This document shows, one piece after another, positions 1 through 11,279 of a DNA stretch of 64,000 bases; within the stretch, counting starts at the first letter, position 1, and each line of letters opens with the position of its first letter. The DNA is from Gnetum montanum. Taxonomy: Eukaryota; Streptophyta; Gnetopsida; Gnetales; Gnetaceae. The stretch is from positions 293,099 to 357,098 of the forward strand of contig MNCI01005513.1 of assembly GCA_015680685.1 (NCBI GenBank), read 5' to 3'. Both the position numbers and the translations under genes were made by a program. The notes beneath the pieces are model-generated. The model saw only the letters and a list, made by a program, of their open reading frames with translations. It ran no database searches and was not told the origin of the DNA.

Positions 1-29
1 CATTGACGATGTCGGAGATCTGAGAGTAC

Positions 30-410
30 TTATTTATTTCGTTTCCCAAGGACTTGTTTAAAGGCACCATGTTTGTCTAGCGACTTGCAATCTCCGAGAT
101 TTAAACGTCTATGTTGCGAAAATTGCACATAGCGGCCAAAAACTAGAAGCTTGATTGCGGATGCAAAGGCACTCACTGACGGTGCTCTGAATAAATTTCT
201 CCAAGTAAATCTGCCTCGGAAAACCGCATCCGAGATGACTAAGATAAAGAATTTTGAGTATTGAATGACAAAAAATGGATATTTGTGACTGCGTAAGTGA
301 TCGAATGACACAGACGCTCCGTGCACGAAAGCATTCACGTCTTGGATCTGTCTAGGAGAACGTTTCTGGCAATGGCATCGTACACGTCCTACTTTCCTGC
401 AAGTCTCCAT
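30..410 (-). CDS. Unrecognised open reading frame, 126 codons
   Basis: I do not recognise this frame. It starts with METCRKVGRVRCHC, is basic and cysteine-rich at the N-terminus, hydrophobic in the middle (FFVIQYSKFFILVISDAVF) and basic at the end. The surrounding 700 bp is less AT-rich than what follows and shows none of the repeats found elsewhere, so it could be the edge of a non-repetitive region. No promoter, splice signal or known motif supports translation. It may equally be a chance frame. Confidence 0.15.
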   Translation of the reverse strand: METCRKVGRVRCHCQKRSPRQIQDVNAFVHGASVSFDHLRSHKYPFFVIQYSKFFILVISDAVFRGRFTWRNLFRAPSVSAFASAIKLLVFGRYVQFSQHRRLNLGDCKSLDKHGAFKQVLGKRNK

Positions 411-1373
411 TCCCGGACGTCTTCAAATGTATGCTTCTTGTTTTCGCTCTAATTTTGCCGTTTTAAAGTGTTTTTTCGTAAACGAGAAAATCTAGCAAGC
501 GCGTAAAGAATGCGGCTATTGCATCGCATATTCAAACTGAAACGCTGTAATGTTCGCTCTCCTTCTATCCTGTATCTTGTATTCTTCGACTAAACTTTTT
601 TATTTGTTTGGCAATTTTCTTATTTCGCCTTGGCCGAGATTTTGGCGGAAAGCACAATTAGGGTTGGTAACAGAAATAAATAATTATTGTTATAAGGTTG
701 GTCAAGGGGTTGTTATGGTAGACCCTCAACAGTCAAAAGTTGCTACGTTGGTCAAGGGATGAACTTTTTCACGTGAATTATTATTGAAATGTAATGGCTG
801 TTCTAACACAAAATTTTGAAGAATAACCAACTAGCATGGTAAGGATTTTTTTAACATTGGTTTTTTTTTTCTTTTTAACATGAAAATCACTTTTTAATGA
901 ATCAATTTTGGGATTTCATTAAATGTCATCATCAGCATCCTAGCCTTGTCCTAATACAATGGAGTTGGCTTGGGACTTCATTAATTTGAAAAGGAAAAAG
1001 ATTCTTTCAGCCGGATAATATATATTGAATCCAGTTAATAAACAAGGGAAACTAGAGGGCATGAACTTCTTGACCTACGAAATAGTATGAGTTGTATCAT
1101 AAATATATAACTAAATGACTATCCAATTCTACTATCTTTGTTCTACTATGTTAAACCTCCTTTTATTATTTGCATTATTTCTATATTCTTATGAGTGGTA
1201 ACACATTGGATTCTTGTATTAAACTTTTGTTATCATTTTTGCAACAATTTTCTAGGTATTCTTTATTTTCTTTTGAATGGTAATGTATTGACCAAGTTGT
1301 GAGTTTGATTACAATGAGTAATAGGTAATTTAGAGTTATGTATTAAAATTTTTTCATTAAATATTTTTCAAAC
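411..1373. other. No gene recognised
   Basis: AT-rich sequence with short frames only. A frame at 550-762 has no recognisable motif. I see no LTR end, retroelement motif or RNA gene here. Confidence 0.4.
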
Positions 1374-1590
1374 AATGAGGTGTTAGCCTAGTGATATGAC
1401 TTTTGATTTGAAAGCACCAAGTCATGGGTCTGATTTTGGTGGACAATATTGAGTTGTAAAGTTTTAAATTAAAATCTTGGGCTGTACCTGTATTACAATT
1501 ATTTAAGGGTTACAACAACCCCCCACCCTACAACACATATTAAAGGTGGATTAGTGGGGGGAAGGGGCTTGGGGCACCAAACAAATATTA
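1374..1590 (+). repeat. Probable tRNA-derived SINE
   Basis: The left end has an RNA polymerase III A-box-like sequence, TAGCCTAGTGA (1384-1394). About 30 bp later comes a B-box-like sequence, GGGTCTGATTTTGG (1426-1439), close to the tRNA consensus GGTTCGANNCC. The order and spacing are those of a tRNA-type internal promoter, as in plant SINEs. A C-run (CAACCCCCCACCC) and a G-run follow. The right end near 1590 is a guess. There is no clear target duplication, so the boundaries are soft. Confidence 0.45.
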
Positions 1591-3158
1591 ATAATAAGTA
1601 AAGAAAATTTAAAGTGCACTTTCTGATTTTAGGACTATCTACTAAAGTGTACAACCTTCCAATTGAGACTTCGAAAAAAATAAGTAAAGAAAATTAATTG
1701 CCAATATGTTGTTGTCCTTGAAAGCACCATACGACACCACCCTTCGATCCCAAATTAGCAAGCCAAGGAGGGTGAACTTAATATAAACTATGCCTTAACA
1801 ATCACAACATCTACGAGCACAACATAAATGTACACATACATATAGTCCATATGTTAGGAGCATGGCATGTACACCTTCAATAATCATATAAGCGGCATGA
1901 CCAATGAGACACATGTATGCATAACGATATAAAGTACTCACATGTATACACAAACATCATGTCCATTAAGAGAGCTAAGACATGTTCCTACTCTAACACA
2001 TTTGCACCTAAGCACTTGCTCCATAGAGAAGTGGAAATGCCTGAGCCAAAGAAACCAAAGCCTTCCCAACAAGCCTACAAATCATTATGATGTAGTTCGT
2101 AAGAAATTATGACAATGTAGTTCTATAGGATATGGTTAAGATAACATGGAACCCATGAGGATCTCTATACTTATCTAACCCTCATTCTTGAGGGGAATAG
2201 CTTTCCAACCACCAACAAGGCATGCTTTCTTACACTCTTCACTACATGAAAGAAGTGATCTCCTTGAAGCTTGTACATTCACTCCCTAAACATGGAAGAC
2301 AAAGTGGATATCAAGGCTAATCAAACAACTACAAGCTCATTTGATAATTGTAGAGAAGAAGGTCAAATAGCTAGAGTTAATCAACCATAAAGCATGAAAT
2401 GTTCAACTCAACTTGACATTCAATAAAGGATTAAAGATGTTACCCAAATCTAGGTTAAGAAATAAAAGGTTTTCCCTTTTTCATGCAAACTGTATCAACC
2501 TTTCTACCTATAGTGAAATCTACTCGCTTGACATGTGAGTTGATTCTCTACCTCTAGTAGTGATACCAAAGTATAAAGTTGATCCTCTATGTCCAGAAGG
2601 ACTACTTCGCACCTTGGGGGAATCACTTGCATGCCTAGTGGTAGTCAACCAACCTCTTCATTAAGAAGGAAACACACTAGTTCTCCATCTTTGACAAGTG
2701 GTTTGTCTCAAACCCACTTAGCATCATCTAACTTTTCTCATGTCTACCTTTGTTTCTCTTTGTTTTCTTTTTTAATAATTACATGCAACATTATGAATCC
2801 TATTGGAAAGTGTCAACATCAAGCTAATAATCCTCATAGATCAATAAAGGTAAATCAAAGTACTTCTTTACATAGAAGTTCATATGAATACCTGTTTATG
2901 CTTGAGAGGATAGCAAATCTCCTAGGTGTCATCCTTTGAGAACCTGCCATAGCAATGCACAAAACACTGCATATTTTGATTCGGAGCACCTCCAAATATG
3001 CACATATTAATCAAGAAATGTATCTATCACCCCTTTATAGCCTAAATGTTTGGAGGCCATCAAAAGCACATTTGAGTTTTATTAGCAACTTTAGAATTGA
3101 ACTTATCCAACATGGAGACATTAAAAACCATATGATACTTTGCCAAATACACTAACAA
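1591..3158. other. Degenerate sequence beside the chromovirus integrase
   Basis: No intact frame. The part next to the integrase (roughly 2.45-3.16 kb, minus strand) may be the decayed C-terminal extension and 3' end of element G, but no residue pattern is good enough to assert it. A 16 bp direct repeat (ATAAGTAAAGAAAATT) near 1598 and 1676 brackets about 60 bp. Confidence 0.3.
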
Positions 3159-3743
3159 CTACAACTTGTATGTAACTAAATTGACATGAACAACCACTTC
3201 AAATGGTCCATGATAATGCATAAGAAACTTTTGAACAACACCGTTTTTTGGACAAATATGCCTTGCATATTTCAATTTTAAGAATGTCCATTCACTAACT
3301 TGGAACTCTAATGGTTTGTGCTTGCCATCAGCATACTTTTTCATACGTTGAATAGATTTTTCCAAATACAATATGACCACCTAGATTCTATCCATCAAAC
3401 ACATCACAAACTCACATGTTCATGGACTTTAACCTTGACATGAGGTTTTCAAAAATTAAGGCATTGTTGGTTATCTTCCTAAGGCCAACTTTGCTAGAGA
3501 AAGCCCTATAGTAGAGGACTTTTAAATATTGTAGTAGTAAGATCACCTAGTTAGTTTGATCAAACTAGATGAAATTTCACAAATACTCTTCCAAAACTTA
3601 ATTCACTTGTTCCATTTGACCATTAATTTTAGCATGATACCTCGAAGATATTCACAACTTTGTATCCATTATCTCAAACAACTTTTACCAAAAATCTTCT
3701 TTGAAATGAGAGTCCTAGTCAGACATAATGTTGATTAGTAATT
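3159..3743 (-). pseudogene. Chromovirus-type Ty3/gypsy integrase, C-terminal half (element G, left piece)
   Basis: Read on the minus strand, this begins at the second catalytic Asp block (NIMSD*DSHF, where gypsy integrases have SDRDxxF). It continues through a region like FWKxLFxxxxTKL to GQMEQVN, the block with the catalytic Glu (usually GQTERVN). The C-terminal domain follows (MKKYADGKHKPLEFQVSEW, then FLMHYHGPFEVV). These motifs are typical of non-Athila plant gypsy integrases. Several in-frame stops show it is dead. The N-terminal HHCC domain and first catalytic block are missing here but are found on the same strand at 61014-61330. The gene therefore appears split by later insertions, with about 25 codons lost between the pieces. 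Confidence 0.75.
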
Positions 3744-3868
3744 GATAAAACCTTTTTGTGTGAACCTATGATATCAGAGTTATGATATTGTAGCTCTACA
3801 TAGATCATTTAGATGCAATGCAGTGGGCCATGATCATGATAATAAATACCAACCCACCATCACATCAA
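3744..3868 (+). repeat. LTR-like terminal repeat of element E, left copy
   Basis: Starts TGATAAAACC and ends ACCATCACATCA. The same start (TGATAAAACC) and the shared block ATAAATACCAACCC recur at 60903-61013. There they follow a polypurine-like tract in plus orientation. This copy begins exactly where the G integrase frame stops, which places it as the left border of the main nested insertion. No 5 bp target duplication could be matched with the right copy. Confidence 0.4.
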
Positions 3869-4207
3869 CTTAGTAGAATTCTTGCAGTTTGTTTTCATAA
3901 CTCAAAGTTAAAGTGAATGCACACAGTTTGGTGAACGATAGTTATACAAAATCTTTATTGGACTAGATTATTCCTACATGCAATTCATGAACAAAAATAA
4001 AGATCAAGATTATTTGTCATCATTATAGTATTTCACTAAGTTTAATTTTACCTCTTATCATGTTTACTTTCATTAATTTGATTACATTTTCTAAGTCCTT
4101 TACTTTTTCAATGTCTCTTAGTAATGTGAAATAAGTATGACTGATTTCAAGCCAAATGTGTAATCGTTGGTAACCCAATAGTGACTTCACTTAATTTGCT
4201 TAGTAGT
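3869..4207. other. Unassigned AT-rich sequence, possibly interior of element E
   Basis: No coding frame or repeat match inside the window. It lies between the E-type terminal repeat and the LTR of element A. Confidence 0.3.
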
Positions 4208-5073
4208 TGATGATTGGCAAGGTACCCCTACACTCAACCATGCGAACACGAGCATTTTTACGCGTGATCCAGTTGAACTCCGCAGACAGACTAGTTGTGG
4301 CACCTAAATAATTAGCCTTAGGTCACAGCTTGCTGTCTTCCCACCTGGACTAGTATTATATTTGTCACGTATGGTTTAGTCCAGAGTGAGGTGTATGATG
4401 GGTTTCTAATCTAATGCTACTCTTGAAGGCAGTGGAAGATAATATTAACTAAGCTAAGGGAGAAAGGGTGAGAAGGAATCTAGCTAGCCTAAGTGCGATG
4501 AGCATCCGTTCCTTGATCATCTATACACATCTTAGACTTCGTGCACGACTACCACTGGGATTAGCAAGTGCAGATCCTAGGTACGCCACTAGGTTACCAA
4601 GTAGTCACACTTAAATGCTCGTAATCAAGTCGTACTCATTCTGTGTTTAACATGAGTTTAAGGGTGAGAAGAAACTAACTAGGAAAGCAGTAAATAACAA
4701 TAAAATAATTAATTAAACAAAGTGAATGTTGCAATGATGAAGTAATCTTGATCTTTATTTCTAGTCATGTGTGTGTCCAAGTACATCACACTCGAATAAA
4801 GGATGCCGTACAATTACATTCACCACACTGCAGGCATACACTGGAAAATAATTCAATCTCTAGAGGGATAAAACTGCCAGAGTTTTGCTAAGGGACTAAA
4901 TCTAGATGCCTAAAACTGGGAAAGCCACCTCTTATTTATAGACATTGAGGCAGGCCATGATATCGCGTATGCGATATCGTGACTGTGATATCGCGGCTGC
5001 TGCGATATCGCGACCACTACAATAACAGGGCTATGATATCATAGCTCATAGCCAGCAAATTCATGACTCATCA
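4208..5073 (-). repeat. Element A 3' LTR
   Basis: Complete copy, 866 bp, TGATGA...TCATCA on either strand. In sense orientation it opens with a cluster of GATATC/CGATATCG palindromes (5040 to 4958). A TATA box follows (CTATAAATAA, 4932-4941). The polypurine tract lies just outside (GTGAGGGTA, minus strand, next to 5073). Differences from the 5' LTR are mostly transitions. Confidence 0.8.
4932..5040 (-). promoter_or_regulatory. LTR promoter: GATATC cluster plus TATA box (element A)
   Basis: Repeated GATATC-cored palindromes lie immediately upstream, in sense, of CTATAAATA. The same cluster-plus-TATA layout appears in the LTRs of B, C, D and X, though with a different palindrome core in B, C and X. 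Confidence 0.55.
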
Positions 5074-5264
5074 TACCCTCACGACTAAATGAAAACTCAT
5101 CCTAGAGTTAAAGTGAGAACAAGCACCATTGATTACACAGTGGATAGGTATTGGATTATTGATTGACTAGAATGGATTCATGCCACAGTGTGGAGTTAGA
5201 ACAAAATTGAGACACAACACAAAGAAAATCCTATGATTACAAAATTGGATGGAACTCATGTAGT

Positions 5265-6025
5265 TCATGGTGGCAGTGGCTCCTCCATGGGTGTCTTTCC
5301 CTTTTCTTGTGCTCCAGGTCTTGGGATTTGATGGCGTTGAAGTATGGCCTGGAGTTCCTTCTCTTGTAAGGCCCTGAGTGCCTTGGCATGTGCATAAGTT
5401 TGCACTTGTGCCATAGAGGCATCTCAGTCAGCCTTCTCTTTTTCTTCCACCATCCTTTTATTTTCTGTCAACAGTTTATTAAGTTACTTGATTCTAAAAG
5501 TGTCCAGCTGGTTCTGAGCAACCTTTGGCCTTGTATTCGGAAGCTTTAATACTTCCGAAATGGCTTGAATAGAAAAGTCAACAGTCACACCACAATTGTT
5601 AACCATGGTGCCTTCTTCTTTATTGTGCCAAAATTGGTACGTTTCCCCTAAGTACCAGGCACCGCTTTCAGAGAGGGTAGGCCATAATGGGGATCCTTTG
5701 AGGTGATCCCTAATGGCCTCAGAGCAAATTCTATGAAAGGTCCAAAGCTTAATTCCATGATCACTACAATGAATATGGACCTTTCATGGATGGTCTAAAC
5801 ACAATCCTAGGTCAGCATGAGATATCGTCCTTGTTCAGATGTTGTAGTAGCTCCTCCTTTCGCCTGCCTTAATTGTACAGAAGTAGGGTCTTCTTGGTGG
5901 ATACTAAAAGATTGTTCCTCCTTTCGCTCTGCATGTTGTTCGGTAGGAACTTGTCCTTCACCTCTCCTAGGTTGTTTGATCACACCTTGAGCAAGACCTT
6001 CCTGTTGTCTACATTTCGGGGCCAT
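5265..6025 (-). pseudogene. ORF2 (env-position protein), internally deleted, element A
   Basis: Starts MAPKCRQQEG directly after a conserved splice acceptor and ends with a tail like GAQEKGKTPMEEPLPP. Both ends match ORF2 of element D (start MVPKHGKEG, tail GAQDKGK-PMEEPPPP). The frame is only 0.76 kb against 2.78 kb in D. The central domain and long coiled-coil present in D have been deleted, and there are several frame breaks. Its position after gag and before the 3' LTR is that of the env-like frame of Athila elements. I see no signal peptide or transmembrane segment, so calling it an envelope is not justified. Confidence 0.55.
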
Positions 6026-6056
6026 CTGCAATCACACGGGGCCAATTGTTAGTAAG
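6026..6056 (-). promoter_or_regulatory. Conserved 3' splice site and branch point before ORF2 (element A)
   Basis: On the minus strand CTTACTAAC (6048-6056), a good match to the plant branch-point consensus, is followed about 20 nt later by TGATTGCAG and then immediately by the ORF2 ATG. The same arrangement precedes ORF2 in elements C and D. Confidence 0.6.
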
Positions 6057-7884
6057 GTTGTTACCAAAGTTAGGTTATACCTTACTACTTGCCTTAATAG
6101 ATTTACTTTATTTTTGTGTGATGTTAATTATTTGAAGAACATGTCCCCAAAAGATTATAATGTTGAGTCCTCTTTGCTTAGGTGGTTTTCAAATTTAATT
6201 TTCTAGTATAGCTAAGGGGATGAAATTGTTTTTAGCACATTTTATTCTTAATTTTACAACTAATTACGCTTAAATATGTCCTTTGGACGATGATGAATTT
6301 CAAAAAATTTATGCGCTATTCGGCATGTGCCCCTTCCCCATGACTAAGCTGAACACTCCAGGGTCAAATAGGTTCAAACAGAATGAAAATCGGAGTACCA
6401 ATGAGCGAGTTATGGATATGAAAGCATGGGATGCGCAATCGCGAGTCATAGAGAGGAATTTGAAAAACTTCCCTTATGTGAATAGTCGCAAATGATGGTG
6501 ATTAGCATAGGGGGGTCACGAATATATATTTTCATCGAAGTTAGGGCACTTAGAGAATGTACTGAATTTTTAATATTTTTTTTGAAATTAAACAATGTAA
6601 ACAAAGGACATCTGGATGATTATTAAAGGGTTCTAGGGTAATTCAACTAGTTCTAAAGGCACGAAAATTATGATGGTGTGGAATTTATCAATAAGGACCT
6701 CAGATGGTAGAGAAAAAGGCTATGTGATGATTCATAGGAATGTTGAATTGGAGGGATAGTAGTAAGGAAAGAATGTTATGAAAAATAAGCTGAGGGTGAG
6801 AAATGGTGGGTGTGAGCTGTGTCATAAATGAAGATTACACAAGTGGGTCCTCCCCAAAGCAAGTTTCAACCTATAATGCCCTTGTGTAACCACACTTAAA
6901 GTGTCTGTGGGCACTAGAAGGGTTAAATGTAATCCGCATTGACTTCACAAAACACACACATGTAAATATAACCGAAGTGAGGTAAGAATTCTATGTTACA
7001 CATGAAACGAGCTACAATTACACGAACAATGAGATGAGACGAAGTATAGAGGGGATTGTAGAGATTGGGACATGAGGTAACTAACCCAAGGCACAGTGAA
7101 TCCTGCGTGTAAAGCATGATTAAGGTGTCATTAAACTGTCGTTCCAAGATCAGGACCAAGTCCATTCCTCTAATCAGTGACATCACATTGTTTCATCCCA
7201 TGATGAGCAACTATGAGAGTACCATAACAACAAGGCATACGATCACTTGGCGTTTTATTCAAGGGAGGAGTGATTTTTGTTTTGTGGCACTTATCTTTTC
7301 ATTTTTTTTTTGAATACTGAATCTAGAGAAGCCGCCAACCTTCAGGCATGGATGCATGTCTTTCCAGTGGGACCCCATAGAACAACATTGGATTTTTGAT
7401 TGCCCTTTTGATTACTCTTACTCCCATTTTCAGTTAGATCTACAAGGATCTTAGTACAACCACGTTGCATGATAACTCCCACAGACGTCACCAAAGAGAA
7501 TCTGCAAATCCCCTTGATGTCACAGCCTAATCATTCCCTCTTGGTCCATCCTTCTTCATTCTGGGTACAATGGACACAAAATTAATTTTAAGTTTTAAAA
7601 ATGTTAAGAATATCACTATATCCTCAAATAGAACCTCTTATTTGTAGAGTGGTTGAGTGGGTGTAATGGGCTCACTGTTCCAAATAATTGATTGCTCGAG
7701 ACTCGATAACATAGAACACACCTCAACCAACGATCCACATGAGTGTTTTATTCGTAGATGAGATTACTTATAAAAAACATAAAAGGACAAAAAGACAAAA
7801 AGAGAAAAAAGATAACACAAGAAATTGAAAAACAAAAACTGGAAAACAAAAAGTTGTAAAATTAAAGAAAATAAAAAGTGGTTA
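6057..7884 (-). other. Non-coding spacer between gag and ORF2 (element A)
   Basis: No coding frame. It aligns by eye with the D spacer (31.06-33.05 kb) and with part of the C spacer. Shared stretches include AAGTGGGTCCTCCCCAAAGC near 6840 and the AGGCATG...GTCTTTC stretch near 7350. A TATA-like AATATATATT is retained near 6523, but the palindrome cluster seen here in C and D is absent. Confidence 0.6.
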
Positions 7885-9882
7885 TTAATCCTGCTTTCTA
7901 TTAGAATGGGGGATATCCCTCATAGCTAAACGGTTGAGGATGGTAAGGATTAATAATTGACGACGGCGATCCTTGCATGTTGGAAGTATTGGAACTTGGC
8001 CATACTTACCTCGTTGGGTTTCACACACTGGGTTATAATAAGCATAGTGGGGCAATTTATACGATGTAGTTCCCGGATAACGAGTTGACCCACTATGATA
8101 TTTGGGATCATTAGATGGTATGCAAGGATCAGGATGTTGCCTTCCATGACTATGTTCATTGGGCCGTATGGTTGTTGGAGTGTTAGTTGGTGGCCTTGAT
8201 GAAGTAACATAAGGCATTGGGTTCGAAGATAAGGGTGCACCATAGTGTTGGACTTGTGCTGAGTCGGAAGATGCAGTGGCCTTGGAATTGTGTTGTCCCT
8301 TCTTACGGTCATGTTTAAAGAAGGGGTGCTTTTGATGTTGAGGAGGCTTTTCACTGCTGTTGGTAGTAGTAGCACAAGTGGTGTTCACGAATTGTTGTTG
8401 TGGTGCAGATGCCTTAGGAATAGTTGGTGGCGATGTGGAAGGAGGGAAAGGATGAGAATGTTGAAAATTAGGAGAAGTGTAAGGTGCATAAGGTGGTGGT
8501 TGTGTTGAGGGCATGGGCTGATAGTATTGTGGAGAATAGTAATGTGGTGCGATAGAGTATGGTGGCTCAGTTGGAGAAACAAGATGTTGAACTTGATAAG
8601 TGTTTAGATTCGAATAATATGAAGGGTGTCTCTAGTGTGGGGATGGTTTCCCCCACGACTGGGATTGTTGCCACTATGATCGAACACAGTATCTCTGTAT
8701 GAATTATGGATGTAGCATGTTCCCCTAATGCTCATATACATGTAACAAGATTGGGCATTGACCCTTGGGGTGATCGTACAGGCATATGTTGCATTCATAT
8801 GTATGATCAGCAGTTGAGCTCTTATTCCCTTCATTCTTTTTTTCCGAATGTCTAATGTTTTATCCTGCTTCTTGGGTTGTCAAAACTCTATCTCCAATAA
8901 TCTTGACACATTCTCCACACTTTTGATACGTCCATTCCAACATCTTATTGATCTTTGCCTCAGTGTCTTCTAATGTTTTTTGTATTGGCAAAGATGATGT
9001 TTCCACCTTGAGATTGGTTGAATTCTCCTTTTTATGATCATGGACCTTTATTAAGTTGAGCTTTTGATCCCGTGGATGTTTTTCAACACTCTCCCATCTA
9101 GCCAATTCTCCTTCTTCTTTTACTACCCACTTAATAAGCTCTTGGACTTGATGGGTTCATAGTTCGTATAGTTGACCTTAGGCATACATTCCTAAGGTCT
9201 CTCTTGTTTCATCACGAAGCCCATCAATGATATGGTACATTAGCCTTTCCTCATAAAACCCATGGCCTAGACAGTTGTTTAACAGTGCATAATATCTTTC
9301 TAAGGCCATGTCCAAGGGTTCATGTTGCGCTTGTTTCCACTCTTGGATTTGTTTCCTCAAGGCTGACACTCTTGCGTAGGTTTGATATTTTTCATTAAAG
9401 ACTTCTACCATTGTTGACCAATGTTGTAATGAATTTGGTTTTAACAATCTATACCATACTTTTACTTGGCCAATGAGTGTCATAGGAAATAGCTTAAGTT
9501 TTTGCCAACTGTTATCAATGTTGTTCCATGCACAGGCATTGTAGAAGGCTTGTAAATGTTGATGCTGATCTATGTCATATCCTCTTGAAAAAGTAGGGAA
9601 GTTGTTTAAATCGAGCCTGGGTAGACAACTCTCTTTATGATGCCTACGTGAGATTCGAATAGCCTCTTGTATTTGCGTTAAGCCTGTAGTGGCCAGTAGG
9701 GGTTCATCGTCATCGGGTAGGTTATGCTTTCATGCATTGGGATGACATTGCTTTCGTTGATGTTTATAAGAAACCCCCACTTCAGATTGCATACTCCAAC
9801 CTTCATTATCATATAATTCATCGGTTCTCTAATGAATTTCCTCACTAGGTGTGACATTATTGTAATCTTGTAGGAGAGGCAT
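7885..9882 (-). pseudogene. gag: Gag polyprotein, element A
   Basis: Frame of about 665 codons starting MPLLQDYNNVTP just inside the primer site. A retrotransposon Gag domain lies at 9178-9600 (LFPMTLIGQVKVWYRLL, then YYALLNNCLGHGF and HIIDGLRDETRETLGMY). A zinc knuckle of the form C-x2-C-x3-H-x4-C (CNICLYDHPKGQC) lies near 8750, and a long Pro/Gln/His/Thr-rich tail ends at 7885. It would form the virus-like particle and bind element RNA. It has few stops compared with the other genes here, but at least three stops or shifts (after GMYA, after TQEAG, near the knuckle). No protease follows. The closest relative in the window is gag of element D. Confidence 0.75.
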
Positions 9883-10004
9883 TGTTGCAAAGTTGTGTGT
9901 GAATTTATATGTGACTGTGTACAATTATTTCTTGCTAAAAGATGTATCGTTAATTTCTATACAGCGACCTTGTATGATATAACTAATCTAGATAACTAGC
10001 ACCG

Positions 10005-10023
10005 TCCCCAGCAATGGTGCCAA
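10005..10023 (-). promoter_or_regulatory. tRNA-Asp-type primer binding site (element A)
   Basis: TTGGCACCATTGCTGGGGA directly follows the 5' LTR. It closely matches the complement of the plant tRNA-Asp 3' end (TGGCGCCGTTGCCGGGG), the primer known for Athila elements. Confidence 0.7.
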
Positions 10024-10787
10024 TGATGAGTGGCGAGGTACCCCTACACTCAACCATACGAATATGAGTGTTTTCATGCATGATCTAGTCGAACTTCGCA
10101 GACGGACTACTTGTGGCACCTAGACAATTAGCCTTAGGTCGCAATTCGCTATCTTCCCACCTGGACTAGTATCATATTTGTCACGTATGGTTTAGTCCAG
10201 AGTGAGGTGTATGATGCGTTTCTAATCTAATGCTACTCTTGAAGGCAATGGAAGATAATATTAACTAAGCTAAGGGAGAAAGGGTGAGAAGGAATCTAGT
10301 TAGCCTAAGTGTGATGAGCATCCGTTCCTTGATCATCCGTACACATCTTGGACTTTGTGCATGACTACCACTAGGATTACCAAGTGCAGATCCTAGGTAT
10401 GCCACTAGGTTACCAGGTAGTCACACTTAAATGCTCGTAATCAAGTCGTACTCATTCCGCGTTTAACATGAGTTTAAGGGTGAGAAAAGATTAACTAGGA
10501 AAGCAGTAAATAACAATTAAATAATTAATTAAACAAAGTGAATGCTGCAATGATAAAGTAATCTTGATCTTTATTTCTGGTCATGTGTGTGTCCAAGTAC
10601 GTCACACTCGAATAAAGGATGCCGTACAATTACATTCACCACACTGCGGGCATACACTGGAAAATAATTCTATTTCTAGAGGGATAAAACTGCCAGAGTT
10701 TTGCTAAGGGACTAAATCTAGATGCCTAAAACTGGGAAAGCCACCTCTTATTTATAGACATTGAGGCAGGCCATGATATCACGTATG
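10024..10787 (-). repeat. Element A 5' LTR, truncated
   Basis: Matches 4208-4971 nearly base for base and stops at CACGTATG. The palindrome cluster and the terminal TGATGA are missing. The next base belongs to LTR X. Confidence 0.8.
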
Positions 10788-11279
10788 GTGGTAGCTTTGA
10801 TCACAGGTTACTGTCTTTCCACTTGGACTAGTGGTAGCTTTGTCATGTATGGTGGCCTTTTCACTTGGACTGTGAGGCATATGATTATTGATGTTGTGTG
10901 GCCTTTAAACTAACTAGATGATAATATAAAAATTAATTAATTAATCTAATTAATAATAAGAAGATAAACTTTAAGCTAGCATAAAGGCAATGAGTGTTCA
11001 TTCCTAGCTTGTTGTACATGTCCTAAACTCACATATCCACTGTTGGGATTACTAAGGGTTATGCTACTAGGTGAACCAAGCAATAATAATACTAGGATTA
11101 CCAAGTGAATACATGTTTACGCTCGAAACTACTCATTCCGCCAATTGATTAATATGCATGAAAATGTAAATATTAACTAAGTAAATTAAAATTAAATTAC
11201 ATTAAAAGTAAATCTATTCTAAGTCAAAGTGCTACAATGGATAGGAATCAATCTTGATCTTATTACCATTCATGGAATG
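10788..11279 (-). repeat. LTR of element X, first part
   Basis: A diverged LTR of the same superfamily, truncated at its left end and interrupted at GGAATG by the LTR of B. Its continuation (TGTCCAAGTACAATGCC...) is at 48550-48918. The last five bases, GAATG (11275-11279), are matched by AAATG at 48545-48549, giving a probable target duplication. Confidence 0.7.

Larger units (their letters stand above)
4208..10787 (-). mobile_element. Element A: pol-less Athila-like LTR retrotransposon
   Basis: Two directly repeated LTRs (4208-5073 and 10024-10787) enclose about 4.95 kb on the minus strand. In transcript order the interior holds an Asp-type primer site, a gag frame, about 1.9 kb without coding sequence and a short ORF2 remnant. 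There is no protease, RT, RNase H or integrase. The 5' LTR is truncated at its high-coordinate end, where it runs into LTR X at a CGTATGG microhomology. The lineage call rests on the primer site, on gag similarity to element C, whose pol is Athila-type, and on the env-position ORF2. Confidence 0.75.

Noticed and set aside
550-762. 70-codon frame MFALLLSCILYSSTKLFYLF, signal-peptide-like start
   Set aside because: Short, AT-rich, no homology pattern and no downstream domain.
1598-1692. 16 bp direct repeat ATAAGTAAAGAAAATT as a target duplication
   Set aside because: The enclosed 60 bp shows no element features; A-rich repeats of this size can arise by slippage.
3744-3868. CTATGATATCAGAGTTATG as a tRNA-Met primer site (TGGTATCAGAGC)
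   Set aside because: No LTR end precedes it at the right place and the paired copy at 60.9 kb lacks it.
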